A stretch of 64,000 nucleotides of DNA, taken from contig CM060709.1 of NCBI GenBank assembly GCA_030686995.1, positions 304,433,857 to 304,497,856 on the forward strand, read 5' to 3'. Shown piece by piece: positions 44,452 through 56,605 of the stretch (its first letter is position 1; every line of letters starts with the position of its first letter). The translations under genes were made by a program, and so were the position numbers. Below the pieces are notes generated by a model. That model had not been told where the DNA came from. It saw only the letters and a list, made by a program, of their open reading frames with translations, and ran no database searches. The stretch comes from Artemisia argyi (taxonomy: Eukaryota; Streptophyta; Magnoliopsida; Asterales; Asteraceae).

Positions 44452-45784
44452 CTAAGTAACCCACAAAGTTACGTTTGCAGCGAGTAGAACTAAATCCTCA
44501 TTTGTTTCAAACTCGACATACATATGATCCATGTCAAGCTGTTTTGCAGGCAGATCAGATGTAACCACAAGAATGTTGGCTATGAATAGGTAGAATAACA
44601 ACAAGAATAAAAGAACTACGATAATGGAGGTGATTACTAGTCGTTTGGTTACCCTCTGTACCCGACAAAAATGAAACAAAAGTATTACTAGTAGATATTT
44701 AAGTAAAAGAGTCAAGTATTCATAGGATTTATTTATTTAACAATATGCATGAGTACATCAAAATATGCAGTACACAAATATTATTGTTTAAGCTAACATG
44801 TGGTCTAATTTGCAGGAAATTTAATAAGAAGTAAGGAAGTATAACTAGGGGTGAGCATTGGGCGGTTTGGGGCTAAAACCAAACCCGCACCAAAAATTCG
44901 GTTTTAAGTTTTTTAAAACCAAATCCCGCACCAAAAATTCGGTTTGGTTTTTGGTTTTTTGCTGTTCTATTTTCGGTTTTTTCGGTTTCAGATATCTGAA
45001 ATTTGAGTTGATGGTTTTTTCTTAGACCCATTATTTTAGCTAAGTTTTTTAAATTCGGATATCCGAAATTTCGGATAACAATTTTATATATCCGAATATC
45101 CAAATATTTATAATTTTCGGAAAAATTTTATATGAGTTTCAAAACTGACATTTTATAAAACGCAACATTCTAATAAATTTTTGATCAATTTTTCGGATAT
45201 CCGAATATGGATAATTTTGAACACCCAAAACCTAAATCAAGAAATCATAGAATTTAAGTTGGATATTTTGTCGTAAAATAATAAGATTACGTAACATGTA
45301 TATAAAGATGAGATGTGTGAACGTATACGAAATAAAGAAAACTAATTTTACGAATTTATTATTGTGTTAGCTAAATAAACATCTTTTACGAATATATGAT
45401 CTCTTAGTTTTTAGACTTTGGTGATTACTTGTATTAAAACTAATACGTATACATTTTTTTATTAGATTTATGAATATTAGTATGTGGCGGTTCGGTTTTT
45501 TCGGTTTGGGTTTTCATATAAAACCAAATACTGAACCAAAACTTTTGATTTTTTTTTAAAACCAAACCCGCTAAAAATCCAACAACAAGCGGAAAGATGG
45601 CCGAGACACCATGCCATACGTTGACGGTTTTTGAATAGGTTCCCTTTTTGGAGCGTTTTTTTTTTTTTTGGGTTTGGTTTTACGGTTTTGTTGCTCTCCC
45701 CTACGTATAACTTACAAAGGCATTGTTGGTATTTAAATTTGTCACATGGCCGGTAATATCATATGAAACATAGGTGCTTGCCAT
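44452..45784 (-). pseudogene. Right-arm copy of the membrane-protein gene, frameshifted and truncated
   Basis: Exon 1 (45784-45716) and donor GTAAGT are preserved, exon 2 starts at 44655 after GTACAG, and the membrane segment is intact. A loss of 4 bases relative to the left copy just after GTAACTTTGTGGGTTACT creates a TAG (44452-44454), and homology ends before the last 41 codons. The product, if made, would be an anchor with a short ectodomain stub. Confidence 0.75.
44846..45703. mobile_element. hAT-type MITE in the intron of the right-arm copy
   Basis: Same element at the same site as 41133-42022, with duplications AGTATAAC (44838-44845) and CGTATAAC (45704-45711). Its presence in both arms means it inserted before the duplication. 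Confidence 0.85.
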
Positions 45785-46422
45785 CAGCGAGTGGGAAGCT
45801 AGTTCTGTGAAAGAGTGGCAAGGGGAGCATTTTTTTATGTTGTGAATCTCTTTTATGTGTTGAAGAAGCTGTTGTGAATGGTTGTTGGGGTGCCTTTAAT
45901 TGTAGTTTAAAGAAAGAAAAAAAAAATATTTTTTGGGAGTATCACATTTGATTATTACTTCCAACCGACTTTTTTCTTTCATTTCTTTTAATTAATTTAT
46001 TTAAATACCAATGAACCTATGATACACAAACTCTTAAATACAGGTGTTAACGATCTGAACCGAGTCAAATTTTAGAATATTTGAGCTCGGCTCAATTAAT
46101 TATTAACTATTACTCGGCTTGAGTTCGAAGAAGTTTTTCAAGTCTTGCTTGAACTCGAGCTTGGGTAACTATTTATTGTTCGAGCTCGAGCTTAAGCTAC
46201 AATGCCTTTCAAAAAGGAGTATATATGAAGAATGATCTGGACCAAATTAGTCCAATTTATGAATTTTCAATGCAATAATTATATAAAAAAACAAACATCA
46301 CAACTAACATGAAAGAAACCAAATAGAGTCCGATGACAAATCTTTTATATAATAAAACAAAACTCTAAGTGAGGATTTTCATATTTCAAAAAATTTAATT
46401 CATGCCTTGTTAGGAAATAGTT

Positions 46423-48024
46423 GATCTTTTGATATTTCATAAATAGTCGAGCTAAAATTTACGTGAAAGGATAAATGTTGAGCTCGAGTTTCGCGCACAC
46501 GCGGCAGTGAAAGTGTTTTGAGTCTAAATAGGCCCAATTTAAAGTGAAGCCCATAAGATAAAGAAACCATGGTCCATGTTCATAACTTCATATTGATTGA
46601 TGGTACTATAATTGAAAGTTACTTAAAGTTCTAATTAGTCAAAAAGGGCACACACATGTATCACGTTATTAATTAAACCATCTATTCTTTTTTTAATTAT
46701 TGAAACCCCCTGAATTGGGCATACATGTATCACGTTATGAATGTCAAATGAGCTAATCAACTCTAGCAATGAGGTGAAAAAAAATTTAATAGGGAAATGA
46801 CTCCAAAAAGGCACACATGAATCATGCTATGTGACGGTGTGGTTTACTTTTTCATTCAAATGATGAAAGGTGCTTCATTATTAGTTTTAAAAAATCATAC
46901 TACCATTTTTGGTTTTGGTTATGGTTCTGCAATGAGTTTTTTTTGGTTAACCATTGTGTTCTCAATATAAATTTAACAAAATAAGTACTATAAAAAATAT
47001 TTAAAGAAATATGATATGCTCCAAAATTCTGACATAAAAACCAAGTGTTTATGAGAGTCACGTTTGTAAATTATTGAAACAAACGTCAACATCAGTTTAC
47101 AAAATTCAGTAGGTTGCTCCAAAACCATTTCATACACCATTAATATATAGGAAATAAGAATTTGTAAAAAACTTTATAAGCTTCAACCAAAAGATGACAA
47201 ATGAGTTTATATAAATCAAAAGTAACTCGTGATAGTTAAAAACCCCCTAAGAGGGCTCGGAGTGATAACGCAATACCTGCGTTATGGTCTAGGTGGCAAG
47301 CGTTGATTCATGTTATTCATACCGAGTTCATGGGCATTGGGGTTGCGTTATAACTCAAGTTATTGTAGTAACTCAAGTTATGGCCAATTATCATACCCCC
47401 ACCTCATGTTATGCCAAGTTACTGTGATATTTATTTTTTCTTTTTTAAGTGGGTCTCAAAAGTTTGTGTTATTTGATATTATGATAAAGGGTGATTTTTT
47501 TGTGTTATGTTATTTGGTGTTGATATGATGTGACGCTAACGTAGCGGGATTTTTGGTGTTATTTTGTGTTATGGCTCCCTATGCTATAAAGGATGTTAAA
47601 AAATATTTATAGCCATTATTTCAATGTTTTAAAAAGTCAATTTCAATGAAAAATTCAAAATGATGAGATACTTTGTAGAATACATTGAAAACATCATCTT
47701 GCAATATACATAAAACCCAATGATATTAGGAATAACGTTTTAAAGTGAATTTGAAAATGGATCTAATGATTTGTGATTAAATATGTGGAGTGATTGTATA
47801 TAGATAGGAAGATGAACGGTGATAGAGAGTCGATAATGGTTCGTCAATCGTCACATTAAAGAAGTAGGGAGGTAAACATTGCATACGATAATAATTAGGG
47901 GGAGAGTTTATATAGACCCTCCCATAGAGGGGGGGTTTCGTGAGGTCCTGTTCATTGCGGGTTTGTACAATGTGCATCATGATTTGTATATTCTGATCAA
48001 AACCCTCTATTGTCATATCAGAAA

Positions 48025-48057
<33 letters not shown>

Positions 48058-49751
48058 CAGGGGGTCCTGTGCATTACAAGTTTGTACGATGTGCATCACG
48101 ATTAACACTAATTAAGATTTCTCTTCCAACTTTTAAAGTTGTATGCAAAAGCTAAATAGTATAATAAATACTTTTGAAAGTACTCAGTTTCTTATATTAA
48201 TTTTAGAAACACAACAGTCATCCAAAAGACTCATTCTACAATGTCATTGAATTCTTGGCATGCTTACACAAAAGTAGAAGTGTAAACTATTTGCAGTCTT
48301 CACCAAATGCGAAACACAAAAAGTTATCATGTGGTCATTAATCATTCAGACACTAGAATACGATGTAGGGTTGGGACCTTTTTTGGTCAAAAAAATAAAA
48401 AATAAATAAACTTTAACATAAGTGCAAACATGCATTAGCATTTGGAGGGCCACTTCTTCAGCGGGTTATGGGTGCACGATAAAACAACTTCCCTTGAACA
48501 ACCCAAGTTATAAGTACACGAGACCCACAATTTTTATTTACTTATGCTAAAAAAAACATAATAACCACCGTTATATTCTTAGCGAAGGCCCAATAACATG
48601 GAAGGTCGGTACAACATAAACTAACTTACAGGAGTTGGCAACACCTATAACAAGGTGCATATAACACATGTATCGTGCCCTCTTAGCAAGAGGCTTCCTT
48701 GTTGAATTCCAACTCCTTTTATGCGAGTCAAACACCAAGTTATACATACCAATGGTAATTTCTAGCCAGTCGAACTGTGGAAGCATTTTACTTTGATAGG
48801 GTTCGGATATATACAATCCTTTAGATTTGATGACATAGATTCATGCTACCTTGTGAAAGGGTTTCAACATAGGAATTACATATAGTTTATGAGCCGGTGA
48901 TTAGAGACTCTAGGAAAATATTGACTTTCTTAATCTAAGCTGCACTTCCAAACAATGGATCCAAAACATAAAGCATATAATTTTTTTATGTGGAATTAGA
49001 AGTAACTCTCCCAAAAAGAATTTTGGGATCCTTGAGTGTAGCGAGTTGTAGATTAACTGCGCGAATGTATGATTCTTGAGGAGCAATTTTTCCCATGTAG
49101 TAAGTAAGCGAAGTGCGCCCAATAGCGCTTAAATGCTTAATAATAGACTCCATAATTTCCATTTTATATCACTATTTTAGATACAAAATGATACAGTATT
49201 TGTTAAGTGCTTGAAAAAATTATTTGACTATGCAGAACTCATTCTATTTTTATTTTGCTAACTTAACTTATTATGTGAATGAAGTATTTTATCTATTGTG
49301 TATTGTAAAGTATGACTTCAATTATTTTTTGTTCAATTTAAAACGAACTTGCTAGTTGTTAAACTTGAAGCATCTTCACATGGTTGACGAAAGAGACCTT
49401 CTTGGGCGTTTCTTAGATCTAAATTTGGGAATTATTGGCGTTTAGCTTTATCATTTTATAAAAAAAATGACCGGTATGACTAAACTATATAGCTAAATGT
49501 ATATCTTATATGTGTTAATATATTATTGGTTGTAATAAAAAGACCTATTCAACATAAATCATTGAGCTAATGCCATATTTTTAGACATAAATCATCTAGC
49601 ATAAGTTTAATTCTCTAAACTATATCTTTTTATATAAATACATAATATATAATTATGTATTATTACAAAAGTAATTAAACATATTAAACTTAGGATATGT
49701 AGATGACATATACAAAAATAGGAAAATTAAAATACGTGAAACAAGATATTA
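46423..49751. other. Intergenic stretch with MITE candidate and G-run
   Basis: No gene supported. 47240-47580 begins AAGAGGGCTCGGAGTGATAAC and ends GTTATGGCTCCCTATGC, a possible Tourist-like MITE without a clean duplication. A direct repeat, GGTCCTGT(T/G)CATT.C.(G/A)GTTTGTAC(A/G)ATGTGCATCA(T/C)GATT in outline, occurs at about 47943 and 48064. Between them is a run of 31 G (48025-48055). Confidence 0.4.
48025..48055 (+). repeat. Poly-G run (31 bases)
   Basis: Uninterrupted G; a candidate for G-quadruplex formation. The length could also reflect sequencing error in a homopolymer. Confidence 0.9.
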
Positions 49752-50033
49752 GGCTAGTCATAGTAATAACAAACGATCGACAAAGACGATCGATCCCCAC
49801 TCGATCTCCCTACTGTGGGGAATCGATCGTCACACGATTTTGGGACAAGTTAGTCGTCAGGGCGATTGAGTAACTTTTTTGTGTGTTAAATTGTAACCGT
49901 TGTTTTAAACGGGTAAAAAAAATTGAACCTGGTCGCCCTTACTGGGACACTTAATTGCCTGCAGGTCGCTGGAGAGAAAAAACTGACGTGACATGAAAAA
50001 TAAAGGGATTGAGGCTCCTTACTGTGGGCAGCC
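49752..50033. mobile_element. Tourist/Harbinger-type MITE
   Basis: Ends GGCTAGTCATAGTAA and, inverted, GGCTGCCCACAGTAA, flanked by TTA at 49749-49751 and 50034-50036. Length 282 bp, no coding capacity. Confidence 0.75.
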
Positions 50034-50036
50034 TTA

Positions 50037-52107
50037 GCCATTTGCTTATAAAACAACCATCCAAACAACCTTATTCCATATAAGCAAGACGTGACATATT
50101 TGGTCATAGAAACTAACTATGCTCAGTATATTGAGGAATTTTCCATACTTCATTAAGCTTCAAGACCAAAGTTCCAGAATACAACAAGATAGGAAACTTA
50201 TATGCAAGAAATCTACAAATACTTTAACCATTACAACATTCCATAATCCAAAATATAAAGTAGACACATCTTTCATGCCTCACTAAACAATGGAAGAGGA
50301 ATATATCAATAGAAAGGCTTCAACTTCATGCACAAAGCCATCCATCCAAACACTTAACTTTTTCACTTTTAGACCATTAGTCTCATTCCAATAGTCTCAA
50401 TGATCTTAGCCAACAGAACCTCCCAACTTCTAACTCTATCTCTAAAAATCCTTCCATTTCTTTCTTGCCAAATGAAATATACAGTTGTAATTTAACATTT
50501 ACTAACATCAACACAAAGTAGATGTCATCTTAAAAATTACTCTACATGGTATATAAATTTTTTATAGGTCACAAAAAGAGTTGTATAGTCATAGACCAGG
50601 CGCAGTAAGCCTCGTGACCAAGCATGGTCAGCTGAGGTGGCATCATTGTTGCGTGTCATCCTTGTTACATCTTGTGGTTGTTCACGCGTGAAAGGGAAAA
50701 AAGTAGAGAATGGATGGTGGAAACCATCGAAATGAAAGAAGAGAAACTATGTGTAAATGTATTGTGTAATATATTTGTGTTTAGGTTGGTTATATACTTA
50801 TATGTAAATGATAAAAATGAAATATAAAAAATAATAAAAGAAAATGGTAACCCTTTCGTGAACAAAATGTAGTGAGAAGGTGATGAAAAAAGAAATGTTG
50901 ATTAGACGCTAACGTGACGATGATGAAACCAGCCTCTAGCGATACCTACTAACCTTATATTGGTTGTGAAATTTCAATGATCATATAAATGTCACAAGTT
51001 CACGTGCATGATAAACTAATACGTAAATTTTATCTACCATGAAGGCTCCAGTACTTATCGAGTTAGGCAATCAAGTTAAAATTTTGAAATGATGAATCCC
51101 ACTCATGTACACATTTGCAATAACCTATTAACCTGTGTCTTTTCTGTTGTTTGTTAGTCCAAGGATGGTTGTTAGATCTCTTTTCATATGGTACTCTTGT
51201 CTGTATCAAAATGTGGATTTAACCATGTTTGACAGATTGTTCGATTCTCTTGAAATTTTGTAGTAGAAAACTAGAAATAATTTTATTTTTAAATAATGAG
51301 TTGGTTTAGTGGTGAGCCCCATCAAGGAAACAGCCGTCTGCTGCCTTGACGATTGACCAAAGTGGGAACTGAAACATTTCCACTATCACTTTACTTTGCA
51401 AATGATTATCAAATTCTGTGAAATTTCTGTTGACTTTCAAATCTATCAATTTCCATACAATTTCATCACTTAAAAGTCAGGTAGACCGCAGATACGTAAG
51501 GTGACTTTCATAAGTAAAGTACTTGCGTGAAGATGATTTAATGAAATTTTCACAAAATAACATGTAAACAATTGAATATTACTCGAAGTGTATCCTCGTA
51601 TCTCTTTAATTTATTCACATATGAAGACAATACTTTTTAGCTAAATATTTATTCTTATTGCTCAATAACTATAGTCTATATACTCCGTATATCCTTATGT
51701 TACGATTATTAACTTAAAGGATACATTATTACATTACATTATATTAACAGGGTACTTGCACATTGCGGCGGTTAGTACTATGAAATAAAATTTTCGTAAA
51801 CATTTTTTTTTAATTTAATACGTTTTTGTGACGATAAATTTACGGATGTCAAGAATTTTATTTCGCATATTTTAACTCTTTAACTAAATGACAATGTTTT
51901 TCATTATACAATTATGATAATAAACATTTTAGTGAGCAGTGCACTTCTGTTGTTTAAAATGACAATTTGATTTATATAAGGTTAACCTTTATGGATAGGG
52001 GTGTTCAAAAAGTCTGTGAAACCGACAAACATAGCAGACCTGCTTAATCCGAAACCGCAAAAAACGACAACAAAGAAACCGGAAAAAAAAACCAGAAAAA
52101 TAAAATA

Positions 52108-52153
<46 letters not shown>

Positions 52154-53693
52154 AGAAAACTCTTTTATCACGGTCCAATTTTGGTTTTTATTTTCAACTA
52201 TCTGCGATTGTCCGAATCAACCGTGTTTAATATACACGTAGTTTGTAACAAAATATTTATAAAAGTGTACAAATATTGACTATATGGATTTATTTATTTA
52301 TTTATTTTATTATTATTTTTTTTTTTACATGCCTTGGTTACTTGGATGCTTTGTAAATGTGTTTAATTGCATTATACATTAAGCTTTATTAGTTAAACTG
52401 CATAATATAGTATTTGTGAATGTATATTTATGTATGCATGCATACATGGATGGACGTTCTATAGAGGTTTGTATGTTCGGTATCTTTTTATGTGCATATG
52501 GCATGTGTGTCAGTGTGTGTGAACGCAATTTCAAATAAAATAAAAGTGCATTTTGTAAAAGTCTTGAGAAAGGTGTCTACTCGGAAACTATAAAAAAAAT
52601 ACGAGAGAAGAAATAACTTAGAAAATGAGAGGATATTGATTAAGAGCTAGCTTTCGGTAACCTTGTGTTTTGGGTTGGGTTGGTACCACAACGTCAACAT
52701 GATTGCGCTAAGATGGCACCAAGCCTCGGCTGGTGGTGGTGCTTCGCGTCACACCCACCAGCCAATCAGTCAAGTATTTATTTATTTATTTATTTACGAG
52801 TATTTAATTTTTGTGCATTTTAGTGGGTTATGTATGAGTCAGAAGGTGTCCCGTGGCACCAAACATAGGATAGGAGGGAGGATGTTTTGTGTAGTCTGAT
52901 ATAGGGGTGTCCAAAAGAACCGAGGAACAAAAAAAATCGAGGAACCGTACCGATACCGTACTAGAACCGAACCGTATATTAGAACCATGGTACGGTTCTT
53001 GGTTCATAAAATTCCAAATTTTAGGTTCTCGGGACGGTTCGGGTTGGAACCGTCCGGTTCCGGTACTTTCCCAAAAGAACCGACTACTTTAAAAACATAA
53101 AATTTTATAAGATTTATTTAGGACATTGTGTAATATGTGTAGCATTTTAAGAAGAAAAAATAAACAAATAAATAAATAAATAAACCTACTCATTATTAAA
53201 CTGTAATATAAAAAATCTAAAACTTAAAAACACATAATAAAATTAAAACCAAAACTTTTAATCCATTCAAAGATCATCATCATCATCATTTATTAACATC
53301 AAATTATGTTTATCTTGAGATCATTATCGTAAATTTGATACTTACATATAGTAATAGAAAAATCAAGTGAATTATTTAATGCAATATGTGACGAATGATG
53401 AATCTGTAGTTAACGAGTATAATGGGTTGGAAGTATAAATGCATGTTATATTATATAAAAATGTTGGTCAGTTGGTGTTGGTGTACTTCATGCTTTTCAA
53501 TTCAATATGATGCACAATATTTAATCAAGTATACCAAATAACTAAATCAAGTATATATGTTGTTGTTTAAGTATACAATATTTAATCACGTACATTAGTT
53601 AAATACCGTCTGTATTTGTATTGTTATAGCATTATTAGCATGTCTTTATGAATGATCGACGACGAAAAAAATAAATTATTTAAACACTTAGCA
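50037..53693. other. Intergenic stretch with two truncated MITE-like pieces
   Basis: No gene supported. At 51995 (TAGGGGTGTTC, then CCGAAACC words and a long A-run at 52118-52150) and at 52901-53095 (TAGGGGTGTCC followed by GGTTC(C/T)GGTACC-like arrays) there are left ends resembling the hAT-type MITEs, without right ends. TTTA repeats lie at about 52290 and 52775. Confidence 0.4.
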
Positions 53694-54144
53694 TGTCTTT
53701 TTGTAGGATTATTATCCATGTTTTCCTTCCTTGATACTCCATTTAGGGGAGTAATATTCAAGGGGGAGCATGAGTATGATATTATTACACTCCACAACTC
53801 TTAGTTGTGTTTTAGACATGACATGCTTTCATGACTTGTCTTGTGCGACAACTAACTTTTTTTTCTTGTAAGTTCAAAATCCATGTCTCCTCTCTTGGCA
53901 CTCCATTTAGGGGGAGTATCGTCCAAGGGAGAGCAAGTGCTTACTTCCGCTTCGCTACTCTTCTTTTTGTTTCGACAAAAAGGGAGAGAATTTATATATA
54001 AACTTGTTTCAAAAATTTTTTTTGCATATCACATCATCTTAGCAAAAACAAGTTTTTATACTAACTTTATAAGACTTAACACTAAAACTAGTGACTTACT
54101 TATAAATAAAGTTTATGTTTTGTCATCAACAAAAAAGGGGAGAT
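53694..54144 (+). mobile_element. 3' internal tail of a SIRE-like element, ahead of its LTR
   Basis: Nearly identical to 62952-63399, including the polypurine tract AAAAAAGGGGAGAT at the end. It lacks any upstream body, so it is the end of an older or recombined unit. The 112-codon ORF over the LTR junction is an artefact. Confidence 0.85.
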
Positions 54145-55541
54145 TGTTAATACAAATATCGCCTAAAAACGTTATTTATATTTTACGATCTTTGCTAAGT
54201 TTTGTTAATGACAAAGTATGAACTTTAGCTATGAGTAAATCATCACTTTAAGTGTTTAAGTCATGTTTAACTAAGGTTTACATTTCCTTTTAAACAAAAC
54301 ATTGTTTTTATTTCTTAAATTAGAAAGTGTCTTGTCACATCACATTTATTTCTTAAAATAGTAATGTCACATCACATTTAGGGCAAGCTTTGTCAATATA
54401 CATTTATGGTAAGAAAGAGTGTTTGACTAATCATATGTTTGCTTGCAAGACTTGTGTTTGACTAAGTGTAATGAGATGTGACCTTGTTTGGTTTGGAAGA
54501 TTTATTGCAAAACCAGCTGCAGCCCTGACGGAACCCTGGGGGTACACGGGCGGAACCCATCTGAGGGTTCCGCCTGATCCGCCAGACCTGCAGAATGGTT
54601 TGCTATAAATACCAAACCATTTGTTAGTTTTGGGTCACCCCTTTAGGACATATTTTCATATACTCTCTCAAACTACCTCAGTAACATTTGACTTGTGTGA
54701 TTCTCTTATGTAGCAAGGGACTTCACAAGATCATTCAAGAAGTTACAAGCTTCAACTCTAAAGTTGCAAGTCTTGTTAGCTTTGTTATGTATAAGCTTTG
54801 ATAGTTTATACTTCATTTGTATCGTGTATGTAGAAGTGGTTGGTTAGTATTTTAGGCCTCAAAATACGTAGTGTGTCGGGAGTTGTTGTACCCTTGTAAA
54901 AGAACTAACGGGAGTGGTTGTACCCTTGGTAAAGAACTCGACATCTAGCTTAGTGTCGGTAAAAGTGTAAGTGACGATGGGAGTGGTTGTACCCGTGTAA
55001 AAGAACTCGACATCTAGCTTAGTGTCGGTAAAAGTGTAAGGGACGTTGTAAAGGTTTTCTCCGCCGGTGAAAGGAGCTTGTTGATTAGTGCTTATAACTC
55101 TCGAGTTGGAAACTTGGAGCGTGGATGTAGGGCAAGGAAAAAGAGTCCTTGTAGCCGAACCACGATAAACAATCGTGTTGTGGTTTGATCGTTTCTTTCT
55201 TTATCTTTGCTTATTACATGTTGTCTTTTAGTTAGAATCGCTAATCACATATAAAGCTTTTCAAAGAATTAAACAAGTAAAATAGTGTTTATATCTTCAA
55301 ACAAATGTAAAGCTTTTCAAAGAACTAAACAAGCAAAGTTAGAATCATCACAAGTAAAGCTTTTCAAAGTATGAAATAAGTAAAGTTAGAATTGGTATTC
55401 ACATGAAAAGCTTTTCAAAGAATCAAACATATAACGTTGTGTTTATATCTTTAAGGAAAAATAAAATTTTTTAAAGGATATTCAAGCTAAAAAGGATTTA
55501 AAAAGCGGTAAACTATTCAACCCCCCTTCTAGTTTTCTACA
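54145..55541 (+). mobile_element. SIRE-like Copia LTR, complete (1397 bp)
   Basis: TGTTAATACAAATATC...TTTTCTACA, preceded by a polypurine tract and followed by a primer-binding-like sequence. Contains a GC-rich hairpin (54517-54593), TATAAATA at 54604-54611, tandem GGGAGTGGTTGTACCC / AAGAACTCGACATCTAGC units at about 54908-55045, and four copies of AAAGCTTTTCAAAG in the 3' part. The first about 620 bp match the LTR at 63400, apart from about 22 bases missing in that copy. Confidence 0.88.
54517..54593. promoter_or_regulatory. GC-rich hairpin module of LTR, upstream of TATA
   Basis: Bounded by CTGCAG at both ends, with GGCGGAACCC and GGGTTCCGCC as an inverted pair. It lies 10 bases before the TATAAATA box. 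Related copies are at 58515, 60735 and 63772. Confidence 0.8.
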
Positions 55542-55543
55542 AT

Positions 55544-55556
55544 TGGCATCAAGAGC
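55544..55556 (+). other. Primer-binding-like site
   Basis: TGGCATCAAGAGC, a variant of the usual Copia TGGTATCAGAGC (one substitution, one extra base), two bases after the LTR end. Confidence 0.65.
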
Positions 55557-55609
55557 TACGTTACTCAAGATCTTTAAAATAGAATGTATTTTAAAACTTG
55601 GATCGATCC

Positions 55610-56605
55610 ATGGATTTTGAAAATCTCAAAGAAGGGCAACCCATTCAAAACCCACCGCTATTTGAAAAAGAAAACTTACTTGAATGGAAAAGTAATTTTG
55701 AAAACTATGTGAAATCAACTGATCAAGATCTTTGGCATATTATCTCTTTTGGTGATTTCAAACCAAAGAAAACAAGTTTTTGAAAAACAAGATAACTATC
55801 TTAAACTTGATAAAAATACTAAAGCTAAAACAATGATTTATAAAGCTTTAGTACCGAATATGAAAGAATGTATTTTTGTCAAATGGCTAATGATATTTGG
55901 AAAAATATGTTAAACTTTCATCAAGAAATATGTCAAGTCAAAGATGATCAATTTGATCTCACATATGAATTAGAAGTCTTAGAAATATTAATAGATAGAC
56001 ATTTAGTTGAGATAAATACATGTACTACTAGTTTAAATGTTTTAAATGAAGGTGTAAGTGAAGATGATTACTCATGTCGAACTCTTAGTGGACTTGCTTA
56101 CGATTCATGGATTAACATGGATGAAGATGAAGTCAATCATCCGGTTTGTGATTCTCAACTAGATTAAACATCAAGCAAGGTACATTTTGAAACCAAACAC
56201 TTTTGCTTTGACAAATTTATCCTAGAGTTTTCTAAACTAGAAAATAAGTCTAAACGTTTATGCAACATGGACCTAAAAACTATCTTCAAGAACGAGTCTT
56301 CAAAATCTTTTAAGAATATCTTTGAAAAGGAAATCTTGTTAGAAGATAAAATGTCTAGAATTGAGAGTAATGTTGTAATTGATCTAGAATATAAATTGTG
56401 TCTAGATTACAAACATAAGATTAAAAAGCAAAATGAGAAAGGAAAAATATTAGTTAAATTTGATGAAAGCTCAAAATCTTTTGAAAGATTGTTGAGGAGT
56501 CAAAGGTTGTTTAAAGATAAAACCGGATTAGGGTTTAACTCAAAAGCACCATTAACTAATAAAACAAACCAAGTAAAATTTGTCAAACCTAGAAAAGAGA
56601 TTTAG
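55610..56605 (+). pseudogene. gag: SIRE-like Copia gag relic
   Basis: Starts at ATG 55610. The first part has the gag N-terminal signature (PPLFEKENLLEWKSNFENYV; DLWHIISFGDF). The frame is lost at about 55783 and again at about 55870, then reads on to 56605 with one in-frame TAA (56165). The end (SFERLLRSQRLFKDKTGLGF ... KFVKP) is the region before the zinc knuckle in such gags. No zinc knuckle, protease, integrase, reverse transcriptase or RNase H follows, so the element cannot copy itself alone. Confidence 0.8.

Larger units (their letters stand above)
44360..46422 (-). repeat. Right arm of the large inverted duplication
   Basis: Complement of 40402-42513 with scattered substitutions and small indels. 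The main length difference is a shorter homopolymer in the MITE (T-run at about 45657-45669 against an A-run of about 43 in the left arm). Confidence 0.93.

Noticed and set aside
47240..47580. Harbinger-type MITE
   Set aside because: The ends are only loosely complementary and no clear TTA/TAA duplication was found; left as a mention in the intergenic entry.
53883..54221. 112-codon ORF, with a near-identical one at 63096-63476
   Set aside because: It spans the polypurine tract and LTR start in both copies; conservation is explained by the repeat, not by coding.
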